This document shows, piece by piece, positions 33,723-46,325 of a stretch of DNA of 64,000 nucleotides (the stretch's first letter is position 1; each line of letters opens with the position of its first letter). Location: positions 1,798,001 through 1,862,000 of the forward strand of contig JANCIK010000009.1 in NCBI GenBank assembly GCA_028532985.1. The letters run 5' to 3'. Both the position numbers and the translations under genes were made by a program. Source of the DNA: Stropharia rugosoannulata. Its lineage: Eukaryota; Basidiomycota; Agaricomycetes; Agaricales; Strophariaceae. The notes beneath the pieces were generated by a model. That model searched no databases, had not been told where the DNA came from, and worked only from the letters and a program-made list of their open reading frames with translations.

Positions 33723-35541
33723 ATGACCACCAGCTATCCGGCCAGAATACCCGCTAGCGCGTTCGCCTCTCCTCGCCGCCGGAAGCCCTCGCTCAAAAGC
33801 TATGGCCACATTCCCCCCATCATTCAAAAGCCGACCACCCGCGTGTCCAATGCAGACGACGTATACGTGCCCCGCCCTCCTACATTCATGTCCATTGCCT
33901 ATTTGCGCGACGCAATATCCAGCATCGATGCCAAAATGACGGCACTCATCAAGGAAAGGGCGGACCTGGAGATAAAATTGGAAACTGCGGTCCGCCTCCA
34001 GTCACCCGTCCTGCGCCTTCCCAGCGAGCTCCTGTCTACAATTTTCTCCATTGGCGTGCTTGGGATGGGGGACGAAGATCCCGTCATGGTGCCTACACTA
34101 ATGCTCGTCTGGTCCGTGTTTGAGTGGCACCTCGTCTGTGTCCGGAGCTGATTTTGCAGCACAGCCGCTACTGGGCAGAGGTCGCGTTGAACACGCCCTC
34201 GCTATGGGCCAAGATCTCAATAAGCCCCCACGACTCGCTCGAGAAGGCCCAGCGACGCCTGTCGCGATCAAAATCCTGTCCCCTGGATGTCACGGTAAAC
34301 TTTGGACCCCGGATAGAATATCTCCAGAACATAAACGAACATATCGTACATGCTATGGATTTATTTCGCCCGGCTCTTTGGCGCATGAAGTCGTTCAGCC
34401 TGACCGTGCCGAATCGACATCATGCATACACGGCACTTCGGAACTTTCACGGAGACGCGCCAATCTTGGAAAACCTGTCTATTCATGTGCATCATTCCAT
34501 GCAGGACGATCCCTATTCCAAACCGATTGCACCCCTTTTCAATGGCTGCACTCCACGGCTCCGTTCATGCTCTCTTACATCATTCAATTTTGGATGGGAC
34601 CTTGGGATGATGAAAGGCTTGCGCGTGCTTAAGCTCGGAGGCTACTTTAATTCATTTACGCCCTCGGCTTCGACGCTTCTTGACATCTTGCGCCAGTGTC
34701 CTGAGCTGGAAGAGCTGACTTTGCGCAATATGTCGGATGTAGACTCGAATCCGTGCTCTATGGCCATGATGGAGGACGCGGATTCCACTGTGATGAACAA
34801 AATATATCTTCCCCGGCTCAAGAAGATGTCATTTTACTACTCTGGGATTGCGCACACTCGAGAGCTCATGAGCCACATCTCGTATCCTAATCTGGAGTCA
34901 CTGGAACTTGCTTACCTCGAGAACGTGACCTCTCTTTTACGCCTGCTTTATGTGCAGGCTTTGACGAGGCTCCCGCTTAAATCCCTTCACATTGAAACAT
35001 GTGTCTTCAATGAAATGATGTTCGTTAATTTGATTCGCAAGCTACCCTCCATGGTAACCCTGGAACTCGTCGATATCGAGGACCTCACCTACATTTCTCT
35101 CAAGGTCAGTCGCCTGTCCCTTACTCCATTGGCGTCGCTTAACATGTACCATTTATAGGCGTTATCTACCCCACAGCCATCGTGGGCCTGCTCCCGCCTT
35201 GAAAACGTAACGCTCGATGGATGTACATCCTTCGATTGGGATTCGCTCCGCGCATTCGTCGAATCCCGGCTTCCTGCCGACCCCCACGCGTACAAACGCT
35301 ACCACACTAGCGGCGCGTCCCTCACATCCTCAGCATCCACCGCCGCAGCGAACTACGCGCGCATGAAGAGCCGCCAGACCGGCCAGTCCGCTCTGCTCGC
35401 TGGTCCCCGCCGCATTGAGATGATAGATGTGACCCGATGTAACCAGATAAGCAAGGAGATGGTGCAATGGCTGCGAATGTACGTCGCGCACGTAAAGTGC
35501 GAGCCCGCCAAGGGTGTCTGGGGTGAGCATGCCATGTCGTA
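33723..35541 (+). CDS. F-box protein with leucine-rich repeats
   Basis: Three exons: 33723-34111, then from 34165 to just after ISLK near 35103, then from about 35159 to 35541. The start gives MTTSYPARIPASAFASPRRR. A helix (YLRDAISSIDAKMTALIKER) leads into the F-box, SPVLRLPSELLSTIFSIGVL, and across the 53-base first intron into MLVCRYWAEVALNTPSLWAKI. This is the standard Agaricomycete F-box start, and the splice restores the conserved Cys-Arg-Tyr-Trp. Leucine-rich repeats follow (ILRQCPELEELTLRNMSD, YPNLESLELAYLENV, LPSMVTLELVDIEDL). The last exon carries RIEMIDVTRCNQISKEMVQ. Likely an SCF substrate receptor. It is unrelated in detail to the F-box protein at 23224 and converges on the G-patch gene ending at 35780. 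Confidence 0.86.
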
Positions 35542-35779
35542 ATTCCTAGTCTGGTTCTCTTTCTCTTCCTTTCGATGCTGCCCTTGGTTCCCCTTTAGAT
35601 CTTAAGAACATTTTTGGATATTCTTAATTCATCCTCCGTCGGCTCTCTTCTGAATCCTACTCACGATGACTTATTATATAAGTGTAACTCTACAACATCT
35701 CTCAAGAGAATAACAATGTAATATGTAGTGCGAATAATCCACAATGGAGTGGTCCTGAGACCCAGTATCTAATAACTTG

Positions 35780-37096
35780 TCACCATGGACTCTTCAGCTC
35801 CGCAAGCAGCGATTTACGTTTCTCTTCATCGCGCCTTCGCTGTCTCTCGAACCCCTTATGTCCACGCCCAAAGACCTGTTTACGCCTCCGGCTTTCCTCC
35901 GATGTCCTTATATGCGCAGCCAGAGCCGCTGCGTTATGAGTAACACGCTTCTGCGATGCCTTGTAAGGCCCCACCGTTTTCGCCTTCAGTCCAATGCCTA
36001 ATCGATCCGACTTGAGCACGGTAGCTATCGGAGTGATGAGCGCCTTCCGCACGTATGGCGAGTTGCGATCAAGAGCCATACGAGCGTCAGGTTCTGCGCC
36101 CTCCACGAGGCCAGAAAAAACAGACTCCTCATGGCCACGTTCTCGCTCGCCTTGGTGGTGTTCGGGAGCGGCCTCACCCTCCGAGACTGTCTTCTTCGCC
36201 TCGTCCGGGTCCGCATCCGAAACCGCATCATCTGACAATGTGAGGTCTATCACGTCAACGCTCCGCAGTTCACTCACGTCGTCAAAATCCTCCATCTTGA
36301 CTTCTATTGTCTCCTGGCGCGTAGGCGCCCGCGGCGCTGAACGATATGTTTTTTCCTCCCTAGCTTTGCCCTTGCCCTTGTCAGGTGCCATGGGTATAAT
36401 GTCCCCGTCCGACGGGAACTCATTCGTGCGCTTTCTGCGTATGACATCAGGGCCCAAGGGCTCCCCTTCGTTCCATCCGGACCGTTGAAGCATACCAAAA
36501 CCTACATTTGAAGGGCCGATCTCGAGGAACACAGGAGGGTTGAATCTCTCCTCTGACGGTAAAGGTGGGGGATGACGTGCGAGCATGTCTGCGAGGGTGC
36601 TGGGCCCAAGAGCCGGAGCAACTGTTGACTGTTCTGACTGGATGGCGTTCATGATGAACCAATTATTTTTGTTCTTCCTCTCCGCCTTTTTGCTTTGGCG
36701 AGTAGTAGGAGGAGTTGTCGTTTCTAATGTTGAAGATGATGACGATAATGATGATGAAGGACCGAGAACGGGTGCTTCGGTATTCGCTATAGCACTCGGA
36801 CGTGGAGTCGGAGTTGTGTTGGCTGAGGTCAACGATCGATACCAACCCGACAAGGAGTCACCCAAGGAGGATTCAGGCTGGGACAGTTTGGACGAGCTGG
36901 CTTCATTCCATTCACCGTATGGAATAGTTGCAGGTACAAAGTGTGGTGCAGGCGCTAGCCGCCGGGTGACTCGAGATGCCTCCCGAGCCCAAGCCATTTC
37001 CGCATCTTCATCCGACAATTGCCCTGTTTCTTTCTCCAGCCTTTCCCTATCATCTGGGTCATAGTGTGAATGGATGTAATGGGTTACTGTGGCCAT
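35780..37096 (-). CDS. G-patch protein with split G-patch and a SUMO-interaction-like motif
   Basis: Single exon, 438 residues, ATG at 37096 (MATVTHYIHSHYDPDDRERL). The first half of a G-patch is GFGMLQRSGWNEGEPLG. The expected second half appears only about 140 residues later as ITPIATVLKSDRLGIGLKAK. The insertion is acidic and carries DVIDLTLSDDA, which matches the hydrophobic core plus acidic flank of a SUMO-interaction motif. The C-terminus is basic (SRRRKQVFGRGHKGFERQRR). G-patch proteins bind RNA and activate DEAH-box helicases; here the partner is unknown. Single-exon structure contrasts with the intron-rich neighbours. A split G-patch may be normal for this family in basidiomycetes; I cannot check. 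Confidence 0.8.
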   Translation of the reverse strand: MATVTHYIHSHYDPDDRERLEKETGQLSDEDAEMAWAREASRVTRRLAPAPHFVPATIPYGEWNEASSSKLSQPESSLGDSLSGWYRSLTSANTTPTPRPSAIANTEAPVLGPSSSLSSSSSTLETTTPPTTRQSKKAERKNKNNWFIMNAIQSEQSTVAPALGPSTLADMLARHPPPLPSEERFNPPVFLEIGPSNVGFGMLQRSGWNEGEPLGPDVIRRKRTNEFPSDGDIIPMAPDKGKGKAREEKTYRSAPRAPTRQETIEVKMEDFDDVSELRSVDVIDLTLSDDAVSDADPDEAKKTVSEGEAAPEHHQGERERGHEESVFSGLVEGAEPDARMALDRNSPYVRKALITPIATVLKSDRLGIGLKAKTVGPYKASQKRVTHNAAALAAHIRTSEESRRRKQVFGRGHKGFERQRRRDEEKRKSLLAELKSPW

Positions 37097-37510
37097 GGAC
37101 TAAGTATGAGGAGTTCACAGAGTCAGATGTTAATAATATCACGGCACTTAGACGGCAGTGCGGGAGAAGCCGAGTGATTACGTAAGTACAAAATAGCTTA
37201 GCAGGTTAAAATAGGCAAGTCTTTTGTCAAATTTGGACATTTGGTTTATTTTCAATTATATACGGTGCAGCACCCAAGCAGCACCATAGAAGTCTCACAA
37301 ATGCTTAGATTCAGCTTAAGCCTGTTGTAGCATATACTTTCTACTGCGCCTTATTACTTTGTTGTCCTTCAACATATCACGATTCACTCCAAAGTCCAGA
37401 CCTGTGTAGATACTAGAGGCCTGAGACGTCATTTCAGAAGTTAGAACAATGCATACATAGTACAGGACCACAGAAAAAGCTCTACGTATACAGTGGTTGG
37501 AAGTAGGAGC
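37097..37510. other. Intergenic spacer
   Basis: About 410 bases containing the promoter of the G-patch gene and the 3' UTR of the old yellow enzyme gene. Nothing else recognised. Confidence 0.45.
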
Positions 37511-38785
37511 TTATGCATCCTTCACGTCGGCAAATGAGTAGTCAATATAGCCGATTGGGCTTCCATGAGTGTAAAAGGTAGCGGGGTCGTACGGGGACAA
37601 AGGAATATTCTTCTCCAGTCTGTGGACAAGGTCAGGCTATAGATGGATACATTAAATCATCTGAGCTCAAAGCAAGAATGGATGATACGTACGTTAGAGA
37701 TATACCATCTTCCGAATGCAACTATATCCCCTTTCTTCTCTGCATGGGAGATGGCTGATTCTCGCGTATGCGCTCCGGCGCTAATAAATGGCTTGGGAGA
37801 CCATATGTCTCTTAAAAAATCATTCGACTCAGATGGGTTCGTAGGGTTTTCAGGCTCCACAGCGTGAAGATATGCCAGGTCGGGATGGGCAGCAAGTACA
37901 CTCTTTATAAAGTGACTGAATTGCGGAACTGGATCGACCATCCTCATGCCTAAATAAAAAGAAAGCGTTAGCCAGAATTTAAAAGACTAGTTACCAATAC
38001 GTACTCTGATATGTACCCCACGGACTGACGCGTATAGCTGTCCTCTCTGCGCCAACAGCCTTGACAACTGCGTCCGTGATTTCAATTGAAAAGCGGCTGC
38101 GGTTCTCTATGCTGCCCCCGTACTCATCCGTGCGGTTGTTCGACACATCTTGCAAGAACTGGTCTGGGAGGTAACCGTTCGCGCAGTGGATTTCGACGCC
38201 ATCAAAACCTGCCCCAAACACCGCGTTCCGGGCTGCAGTTGCAAAGTCTTCGACGTACTCGTGGATCTCCTCCACCGTCAGCGCACGCGGTGTGCCGTAC
38301 CCTTCGCCGATAGGAATGGCGGATGCTGAGACCATTTCAAAACCTTCAGCAGCAAGAACGTCAGGCCCAGCACCGCGTCCCAGAGCCATCATCTGCAGAT
38401 ATATGAAGGAGCCTTGCTCATGCACAGCGCCGACAATCTGTGATAGGTCCACATTAGACAGCTATATGCGCCATTTCTTAGATAAAATAAAATAAATCAG
38501 CCGTACCTCTTTCCACGCGTCGATTTGTTGCCGGGTCCAGATGCCAGTCCCGGCCTTATAACCTCCCGCTCGCGCCGCAATGAAAGTAGCCTCAGTAACC
38601 ACGAAACTTCCAGCACGGCGCGTCCGCTGTGTGTAGTACTCCTTCATTAATTTAACGAGAGGAACGTGGTCCTCTTCTCTTGCGCGGAAGCGCGCCATTG
38701 GTGCCATTACAACGCGGTGTAGCAGTTGCATATGACCGACTTTGACGGGGGTGAAAAGCTTGAGAGTAACAGTAGTAGAGGGCAT
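37511..38785 (-). CDS. Old yellow enzyme family NADH:flavin oxidoreductase
   Basis: Four or so exons, ATG at 38785 ([20 protein letters not shown]). These FMN enzymes use NADPH to reduce activated C=C bonds (enones, nitro compounds) in the cytosol. FMN/substrate features: [11 protein letters not shown] at the first barrel strand, [33 protein letters not shown], and the active site [16 protein letters not shown], where the His and Asn bind substrate and the nearby Tyr is the proton donor. Then come [27 protein letters not shown] and the phosphate-binding [14 protein letters not shown]. The flavin-tuning Thr of yeast OYE1 (in the motif APLTR) is replaced by Ala here (APMAR). The stop is at 37511 after YSFADVKDA. 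Length is about 370 residues, normal for fungal OYEs. Confidence 0.92.
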
Positions 38786-40852
38786 TGCTTTGTGAAGTAG
38801 TTTTAGAGTGTTACTGTGTCAATTGTTGTTGAAGATATAGATGCTGGCATTTCTACCATTTTCATGTTCCTTTTATACAAAGCCAGGATGCGCTATAATA
38901 CGCTACAATAACACTTGTCAATGAGATATGGTGAGTAAGTTAACGGTTGCCGCACCGAAATCCAGCTGCACATGTCAGTAAGGATGCTGTAGCTAGTGGA
39001 GAGAATAAGCAAGTTTAATGTCATCTGGATCATCTAGCGCTGTCTCATCCACGTTATAGTTAGATAAATACGACCACGGAGAGATAGGCGTCAGCTTCGC
39101 CCTTGTGAATGTTCTATTTTTATCTAGGCATGGTAATCGAAATCAGGTAACACCACTGCGCTGGGAGTCAAGTTCAGTTAGATAGATTAAATGCAAAGTA
39201 CGGCGAGTTAGATAAAGTAAGGGGCCCGAAACATTATGAGTTACCTTACTGGTCGACGGATATTTGAGAATATTGAGCTGAACGAGAACTGCGCTGAGAA
39301 TGACTTGTAAATTATAAAATGGTCAAGCGCGGGTGGCACGGAAGCTGAGCCGTCATAGATGTTGATTTGAAGAGAAAGCGGTGTCATTCTTGTTCATTAG
39401 GCTTTCAATGCAAACTGATGCCGCGATAGGTTCCGACATGTCAGTACTTTTTAGAAAGATATCTCAAGAGAAAACTAACGAATTAGTACGGAGCAGTACA
39501 GCTTAGTATTTAAGCCAGTTGTGTTTGACTTATAGGTAGGACGATTTAGCCTGAGCATGCGAGGTCAGGCTATTCACAGAGTAACTCTGGACTGTACAGC
39601 ATTCACCGGTCATAATGACGAACAAGGATAGCCAAGAGATGTGTATTGTGAACAGCGCTGCTTAATTGCCGGTGGGTGTCAGATGTAACCAATCTCCTAG
39701 ATCAGTATGTAGCTTGCAGTCTCGACTCTGCACTGTGTTGGATCATAAGTTATCATTAACCTCCCTGGTCATACTCAGCCTTGTATGTGCTTGTTACCTA
39801 TTTGAAGTATCAAAGCCATGCTAGCCCATTATCTGCTACACACGTACCTCGGTCCTTCAGCAATCCATATAAGTATTCAACACTCGATTGCATGAGGTTG
39901 TATGTAAAACGGCGAAGGTATACGTTACTAGTTGCGACGTGTCTGAATTGTCAATGAATTTCATTTAATCCATTAGCCCAGTTGTGATATTCAGGACATG
40001 AGAACCACAAATCCGGCTGTTGACGCGCAGTGACAGTTATTTACCTTGGTTGGTATTAGGATAGCCTCATGTGGCGAAACACAGTTCATTGAGCGAGGCC
40101 GAATATGGTAGGCCAATGCAAACGCGCATTTATTAGATGAGTCTAAGGGTCGAAAAACATTCATCCCGGAAGTTGCATCCCCCGAGTATGAAGTAACCAT
40201 GTGGCTGGCATGGTTGTAACGACCTGTAAGGGGTTCATGTAAGTGAGGCGAAAGATAAAACAAGCATCGCCGATGTTCGTGTTCACAAGCCAACTTGTCA
40301 ATCGCATCCGCTTGTTGAATCCGGGGACCGAGATCCCAGACAGCGTCGCATTGCAGTGACGACCTGTGACGACCTTTGCATGTGCCCTCGCTTAGAGTCG
40401 ACTTCGAAGCGCAAATCCTTATAGTGAGTTGCAACCAACAAAGAAGCCATTGAAGATTCTCTCCCAGACCCGAAAAGAATGAAAGAAGCGAAGGATTCTG
40501 TTTGTTAGACAGTTTTGAGAACAAAATAGCGCTAATGAGGATCTCCGCACCAGGAACTGGGTAAATCAAAGCAAATCAAAGTTGTGCATGATGGTCTATA
40601 ATAGCAACCATAATGTGTATAAGTACAGCGGTCAACAAAACAGAAGACAGCCCTTTAATCAAATTGCCATAAGGGATGAAAGCCTTGAAGTAGTTAACCA
40701 ACTGGCGTGGCCAACAATATGACAAAACTGAGACTCCCGTGGCCATGGATGCATATATGGCTCAACGAAGACCAACGTTCATTAAGGAAGGCTAGATTAT
40801 AGGGTCACTTTTGAGTTGGGGGATAAATTTATACTGTTTATGACATGATCCC
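38786..40852. other. Two-kilobase region without a supported gene
   Basis: Open frames are present (one of 192 codons on the minus strand around 39991-40569), but none has an ATG at its start, a domain or a splice partner. I saw no terminal repeats. It lies between the promoter of the old yellow enzyme and the 3' end of TIM9. Confidence 0.45.
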
Positions 40853-41294
40853 TCATTGTCGGTTTTGGGACTCCATTAACTCTGGTGGACGGCATGATAT
40901 GGTGAGGAGAAGCTCGAGGTAAAAATTAGGTAAGGACTCACCCGCGTTCAGCTCTGCATATCTGGCTCCCACCCTTTCCGAATGTTTGATAAACTTTTCC
41001 GTGCAGTTCATGATACACGATTCCTGTTTTTTCCCAAATTCAATAGGCGCGCACATAGAAAGAGGAAAAGTGCAGACCTCTTTGGAAGACAGCGCCTTGC
41101 TCGTGAAGTCGTTTACACAGGTGTTGAAGCACTTCTCAACTAGGTTGGAGTACATCCTTAGGAAGTCCTTCATCTATTATGTGGTTCGAATTCGTGTGTC
41201 ACATACAGGAAGAACCGAGCCAATATACCTGTCTTTTTTCAATGATTTTGTTCATTTGCGCCTGCTCAGCAGGAGTAAAGTTGGAGAAGTCCAT
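40853..41294 (-). CDS. TIM9: Tim9, small TIM chaperone of the mitochondrial intermembrane space
   Basis: Four exons: 41229-41294, 41078-41173, 40942-41023 and 40853-40881, total 90 residues. The frame closes exactly. The first exon encodes [20 protein letters not shown]. The second begins [20 protein letters not shown] with the first CX3C; the third has [20 protein letters not shown] with the second CX3C. The twin CX3C motif and spacing define small TIMs, and the wording is that of Tim9. Tim9 with Tim10 escorts hydrophobic precursors across the intermembrane space after Mia40-driven oxidation. The 29-base last exon encodes ELMESQNRQ. The gene is divergent from DAHP synthase. Confidence 0.95.
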
Positions 41295-41711
41295 GACGGA
41301 AAGTGTATTGGCTGGGAGCAGAAAGAGAAGCGGAAGGGAATAGCAGGAGCGCTGACGGCTGAAGCAGTGACGAGTCGGAGCGAGAGCTGCGTCAAGCGGC
41401 GGCGTCCAAACGCGGATGGAAATCACGTGGTGTATTTTTATAACTTTGGCCCGCTCACCGGAGGTCGAGTAGAGTCATATAAATTGGGCGGACTATCCTT
41501 GCAAAAAAACAATCGCGCCTGCTGTCCTTGCCGCATTCGACTTTGACTACATCACCTACCAAGTTATCTCCTCCCGACACTATCGCCGTCTAAATCAGAA
41601 TTTATCTACCCCGGTTCTTCGAACGTGCCCTTTCCACTGCCCGTGCCCGTAGCCGTGATTTCCGTAGACGAAACCCCCGATTGACAACTTCTTAGTAACA
41701 TCAGTGCCAAC
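41295..41711. promoter_or_regulatory. Divergent promoter region of TIM9 and DAHP synthase
   Basis: Shared 417-base region. A minus-strand TATA-like stretch (tataaaaata) lies at about 41433-41442 and a plus-strand tataaat at 41478-41484. The right part, from roughly 41510 to 41712, is the likely 5' leader of DAHP synthase. It has no ATG, as expected if its start codon is completed by splicing (see that gene). Confidence 0.5.
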
Positions 41712-43164
<1,453 letters not shown>

Positions 43165-44424
43165 CTGATAGAGACTACTTCAGATTTAATCTGCCACACT
43201 TACCTCTTCTTATCTGTCATTGATTGTTTCACCCTATCCTAGCTTTCTAGACCCTTATTGCTTTCTACTCCCTCTCACTTCAAAGCACCATGTGTATTCG
43301 AAGCGAACATCCTCATTAGTTAAATGTTGTATTATGGTATTATGAACAGATTACACGTTCAAAAAAACCCCCCGTCTTCCACAGTTTGAGGGACGTGGAA
43401 ACTAGCCATAGTCTTATGCTAGCGCAGGTAAGTAGTCCCTGGACTCATCCAGATCTTGAATACATACGAAGTGTTTTGGGCGCCGTCTTTCTGAGTCAAT
43501 AGAGCAAATGCAGATCATTATAATTTACCCCGCACCGGTGCCGAGTATCCACAACGCATGGTTTGCTCTGGTCTTTCTCCGCTTCATTGATTTCTCCCAA
43601 CGACATTAACGCTGCCACGCCAAAGGACATTGCCCTACATAGCATATACGCAAACTAATATAGGAAGCTGGCTTACTTACATGAACAAGCTGGCTACTAC
43701 ACAATAACTACTTTACCAATTTGAATGTATATTTATTTCTCATGCGGAGCGCAGTCAAGAAAAAGTCCTCAGGCGCCGTACTCGGTTCCATCGGAGGTAG
43801 TAATGATGTAATCGCAAAGTTCTGCGGTTTCTGTATAATTATTCCGGAGTTACTAGGGCGTTCCCGTACATAATCTAATCTTTACTATTTAGCCAGTAAA
43901 GTATGTAATTCAAAGCTGAAATGCTGACAACCATATATTGGAAATAAGCATGCGAGCTCATAAACTGACTGTGATTGCTCTCATTGATCATTGAGGAAAG
44001 ACAATGAATGGCCTACATTATCATTGCTTCCGAGGCGCCCGGAATAAGCGCCCGGGAGCTAATAAGCCATTATCCCATTCTCTCACGCTATGCGTGCCAC
44101 AACCGGTCGTCTATGTAGTAGTCAACGTCAAGTCGGACGGTCACTGAAAGTGCAATGCTCTCGAATTCTTGCAATAGGTATGCAACTGTTGTATTCCCTG
44201 ATTTATAGGTAGTCTGTTGCCAATAGTCTCACTTATCCATATATTCGGTCATGATTTATTTGTCAGGCATGGTCGTTAATCCTTCAAAGGTGTTCTAGGC
44301 CATTGATCCATTACAAGTAAAGTACTCTCTTTAGTTACCAAGCAGAAAACGGTCAAAAAAAATGGGTGCACACTCGTTCCGGTACTTCGGTAAGAGAAAA
44401 AATAGAAAATAAAATAAAAAACTG
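43165..44424. other. Intergenic region between convergent genes
   Basis: About 1.26 kb. Apart from an imperfect inverted repeat of cgcccggg-like words near 44034-44056 and A/C homopolymer runs near 43360 and 44356, nothing is recognisable. Confidence 0.45.
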
Positions 44425-45312
44425 CTACAAAGTAGGTATTCTTCCAGGCCAAAATGCTTCCCCATTCTTATTTTCCACGTAAAAGGGCTCGTCATGGGCG
44501 AGAAGAACCCGTGTCCTCGGCAACAGCGTCAGTGCATGAATATGACGTATAGTCGCTTCTGCAGCCTCCTTGTCCACATGCATGCAGGGTCCAAAAATGC
44601 CCTTGTTTCCAGTTGCAATCTCAGCCTCGAGCGTGACAAGTTTCCAGTTATGTGCACTATCTCCAGCAAGGTAAATCCATCCTCCGTCTGGGGACGTGCG
44701 CGCGAGAATATTCACATGGCCCGGAAGGTGGCCCGGGCAGTCGACAATGTAGAGGCTGCCGTCTTCGAAGAAGTCGAGGGCACGGGGGAAAGGCCCAATG
44801 GGTTTCCAGTCTCTTGTATCATAGAAAATCGTGCGTCCTTCTGGAAGAAGGTCTTCAGAATACATGGCCTTGGGGTCACTAGGAAATCCGGGAGTGAGAA
44901 GAGTCCTACAATCGCCCCCGACCAAAAATGTACTCTTTCTGAAGAGCGTGGTATCGCCCGTATGATCCCAATGGCAATGGGAGATGCACACATAATCGAT
45001 ATCGTCTGGCGTTGTGCCTCCTTTTGCAAGCGACTCTATAACGTCCTGCTCGACACGGGTATTTTTCGCGCCTCGAATCCATTCCGCAACAGTGGGTGGG
45101 TAGTTGTCCCAATCTTTCCTTATGCCTAAGTCAAACAGGAATTTCTTGCCATTCGTAGCATGCTGGAGGAGGAAAGCCAGCGATGGAATCGTTGTCATAT
45201 GGCCTGGAATTGCTGGAGTAATAAATAGTGAGTCAAGGATGTCCAATTCTCCGCCTTCCAATGCGGATACATTGCAGTACGCTTGTCTGCCACTGGGAGA
45301 TGGAAAGCACAT
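44425..45312 (-). CDS. Metallo-beta-lactamase-fold hydrolase, lactonase-like (copy 1 of 3)
   Basis: Intronless, 295 residues (MCFPSPSGRQAYCNVSALEG). Metal ligands of the quorum-quenching-lactonase group are all visible: SHCHWDHTGD (HxHxDH), DCPGHLPGH (third-site His), YLAGDSAH (bridging Asp) and VLLAHDEPF (last His). The dizinc site therefore looks intact. Fungal members hydrolyse lactones or gamma-lactams, for example the benzoxazolinone lactamase of Fusarium; the actual substrate here is unknown. No signal peptide or peroxisomal signal, so probably cytosolic. It is the first of three tandem copies, all on the minus strand and all exactly 295 residues. Confidence 0.9.
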   Translation of the reverse strand: MCFPSPSGRQAYCNVSALEGGELDILDSLFITPAIPGHMTTIPSLAFLLQHATNGKKFLFDLGIRKDWDNYPPTVAEWIRGAKNTRVEQDVIESLAKGGTTPDDIDYVCISHCHWDHTGDTTLFRKSTFLVGGDCRTLLTPGFPSDPKAMYSEDLLPEGRTIFYDTRDWKPIGPFPRALDFFEDGSLYIVDCPGHLPGHVNILARTSPDGGWIYLAGDSAHNWKLVTLEAEIATGNKGIFGPCMHVDKEAAEATIRHIHALTLLPRTRVLLAHDEPFYVENKNGEAFWPGRIPTL

Positions 45313-46325
45313 CTATGATGCCATGGACGTAGACACTTATGAGCTAAACAAACAATTATATCACGGGGTAGACTTACCTTAATGACGCTGAGTAGTGTCT
45401 CAAGTTGATGCCTTGCTCTTATGTGACGTTTATAAGATGTGAGTTCATGACTATAAATCACAGGCGTCCCACACCTGAATTCTTATGAGTAAGGAAGCCA
45501 AATAACAAACAGCTTTGTCACCGTGCTGAAAGCTAAGGTCCCCCACGGTCTGAATGTTCCTTTTTATCCAGAGACAAGCATCGCCAAATACTGGAGACGG
45601 GGGAGCTTTTGGGATCCTGCTGACTAATTCTGGTACGATAACAATGAATCTTTATGTAATCTCTTCTTACATAACAAGATAAGATAGTGCTCAGAAAACT
45701 CAGTGAAGTTACGCAACAACTCGGAATTGGCGACGGACTCAGCTACCCTACCATTAACCATTTGCTACCCTGGCTCTTATTATCTCATTTACCTATGTCA
45801 AGCTAATCATCTCTTAACGAAGACGTTCGAAGATGTTCGCTTGAATGTTCAGTAAATAAGAGACTTCTGAAACATAATGAAGAAGCTTCCCAAAGCTTTG
45901 ATAAAAGTCGAGGCTTTTACTTTGGGGTACATCTTCAGTGATTTTAAATATTCATACTCTTTGGAGTAGAGAAGACAACTAGATACTGAATTAATTACAT
46001 TAAATGAAATTTTCACTGTTTTGTTCAGCGCGGTGTGAGTCGACGGAACGGCGACCCTTTATAATAGTGTTCAAGAGAATAAAGTAGGAGCATGAGTCAT
46101 TCCCTTGATAAGTTGATAAGTATAGTAAGGTTCACATGCCAGTGGCAAGCATGCTTCGGTAGGCTTGAACATAATGTTTATAATGTTGCGTTTTCTGCTA
46201 TTGGATTAGCCATCATGATCGCATGCCGTTGAAATTACAGTCATATTCCACTTTCCGTGTATAAAATGCAATAATCGAGGTGAGAAATCTCCGAGGCCAT
46301 AATAACCAACGTGAAAAGAGTATTC
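45313..46325. other. Spacer between MBL copies 1 and 2
   Basis: About 1.0 kb, AT-rich, carrying the copy 1 promoter and the copy 2 3' UTR. No gene or transposon remnant was seen that would explain the duplication. Confidence 0.45.

Noticed and set aside
39991..40569. 192-codon minus-strand open frame
   Set aside because: It begins with TTG, has no domain, no splice partner and no compositional sign of coding.
45195..45461. Possible upstream exon of MBL copy 1
   Set aside because: The three paralogues are each complete at 295 residues with an ATG at the same alignment position, so no extra exon is needed.
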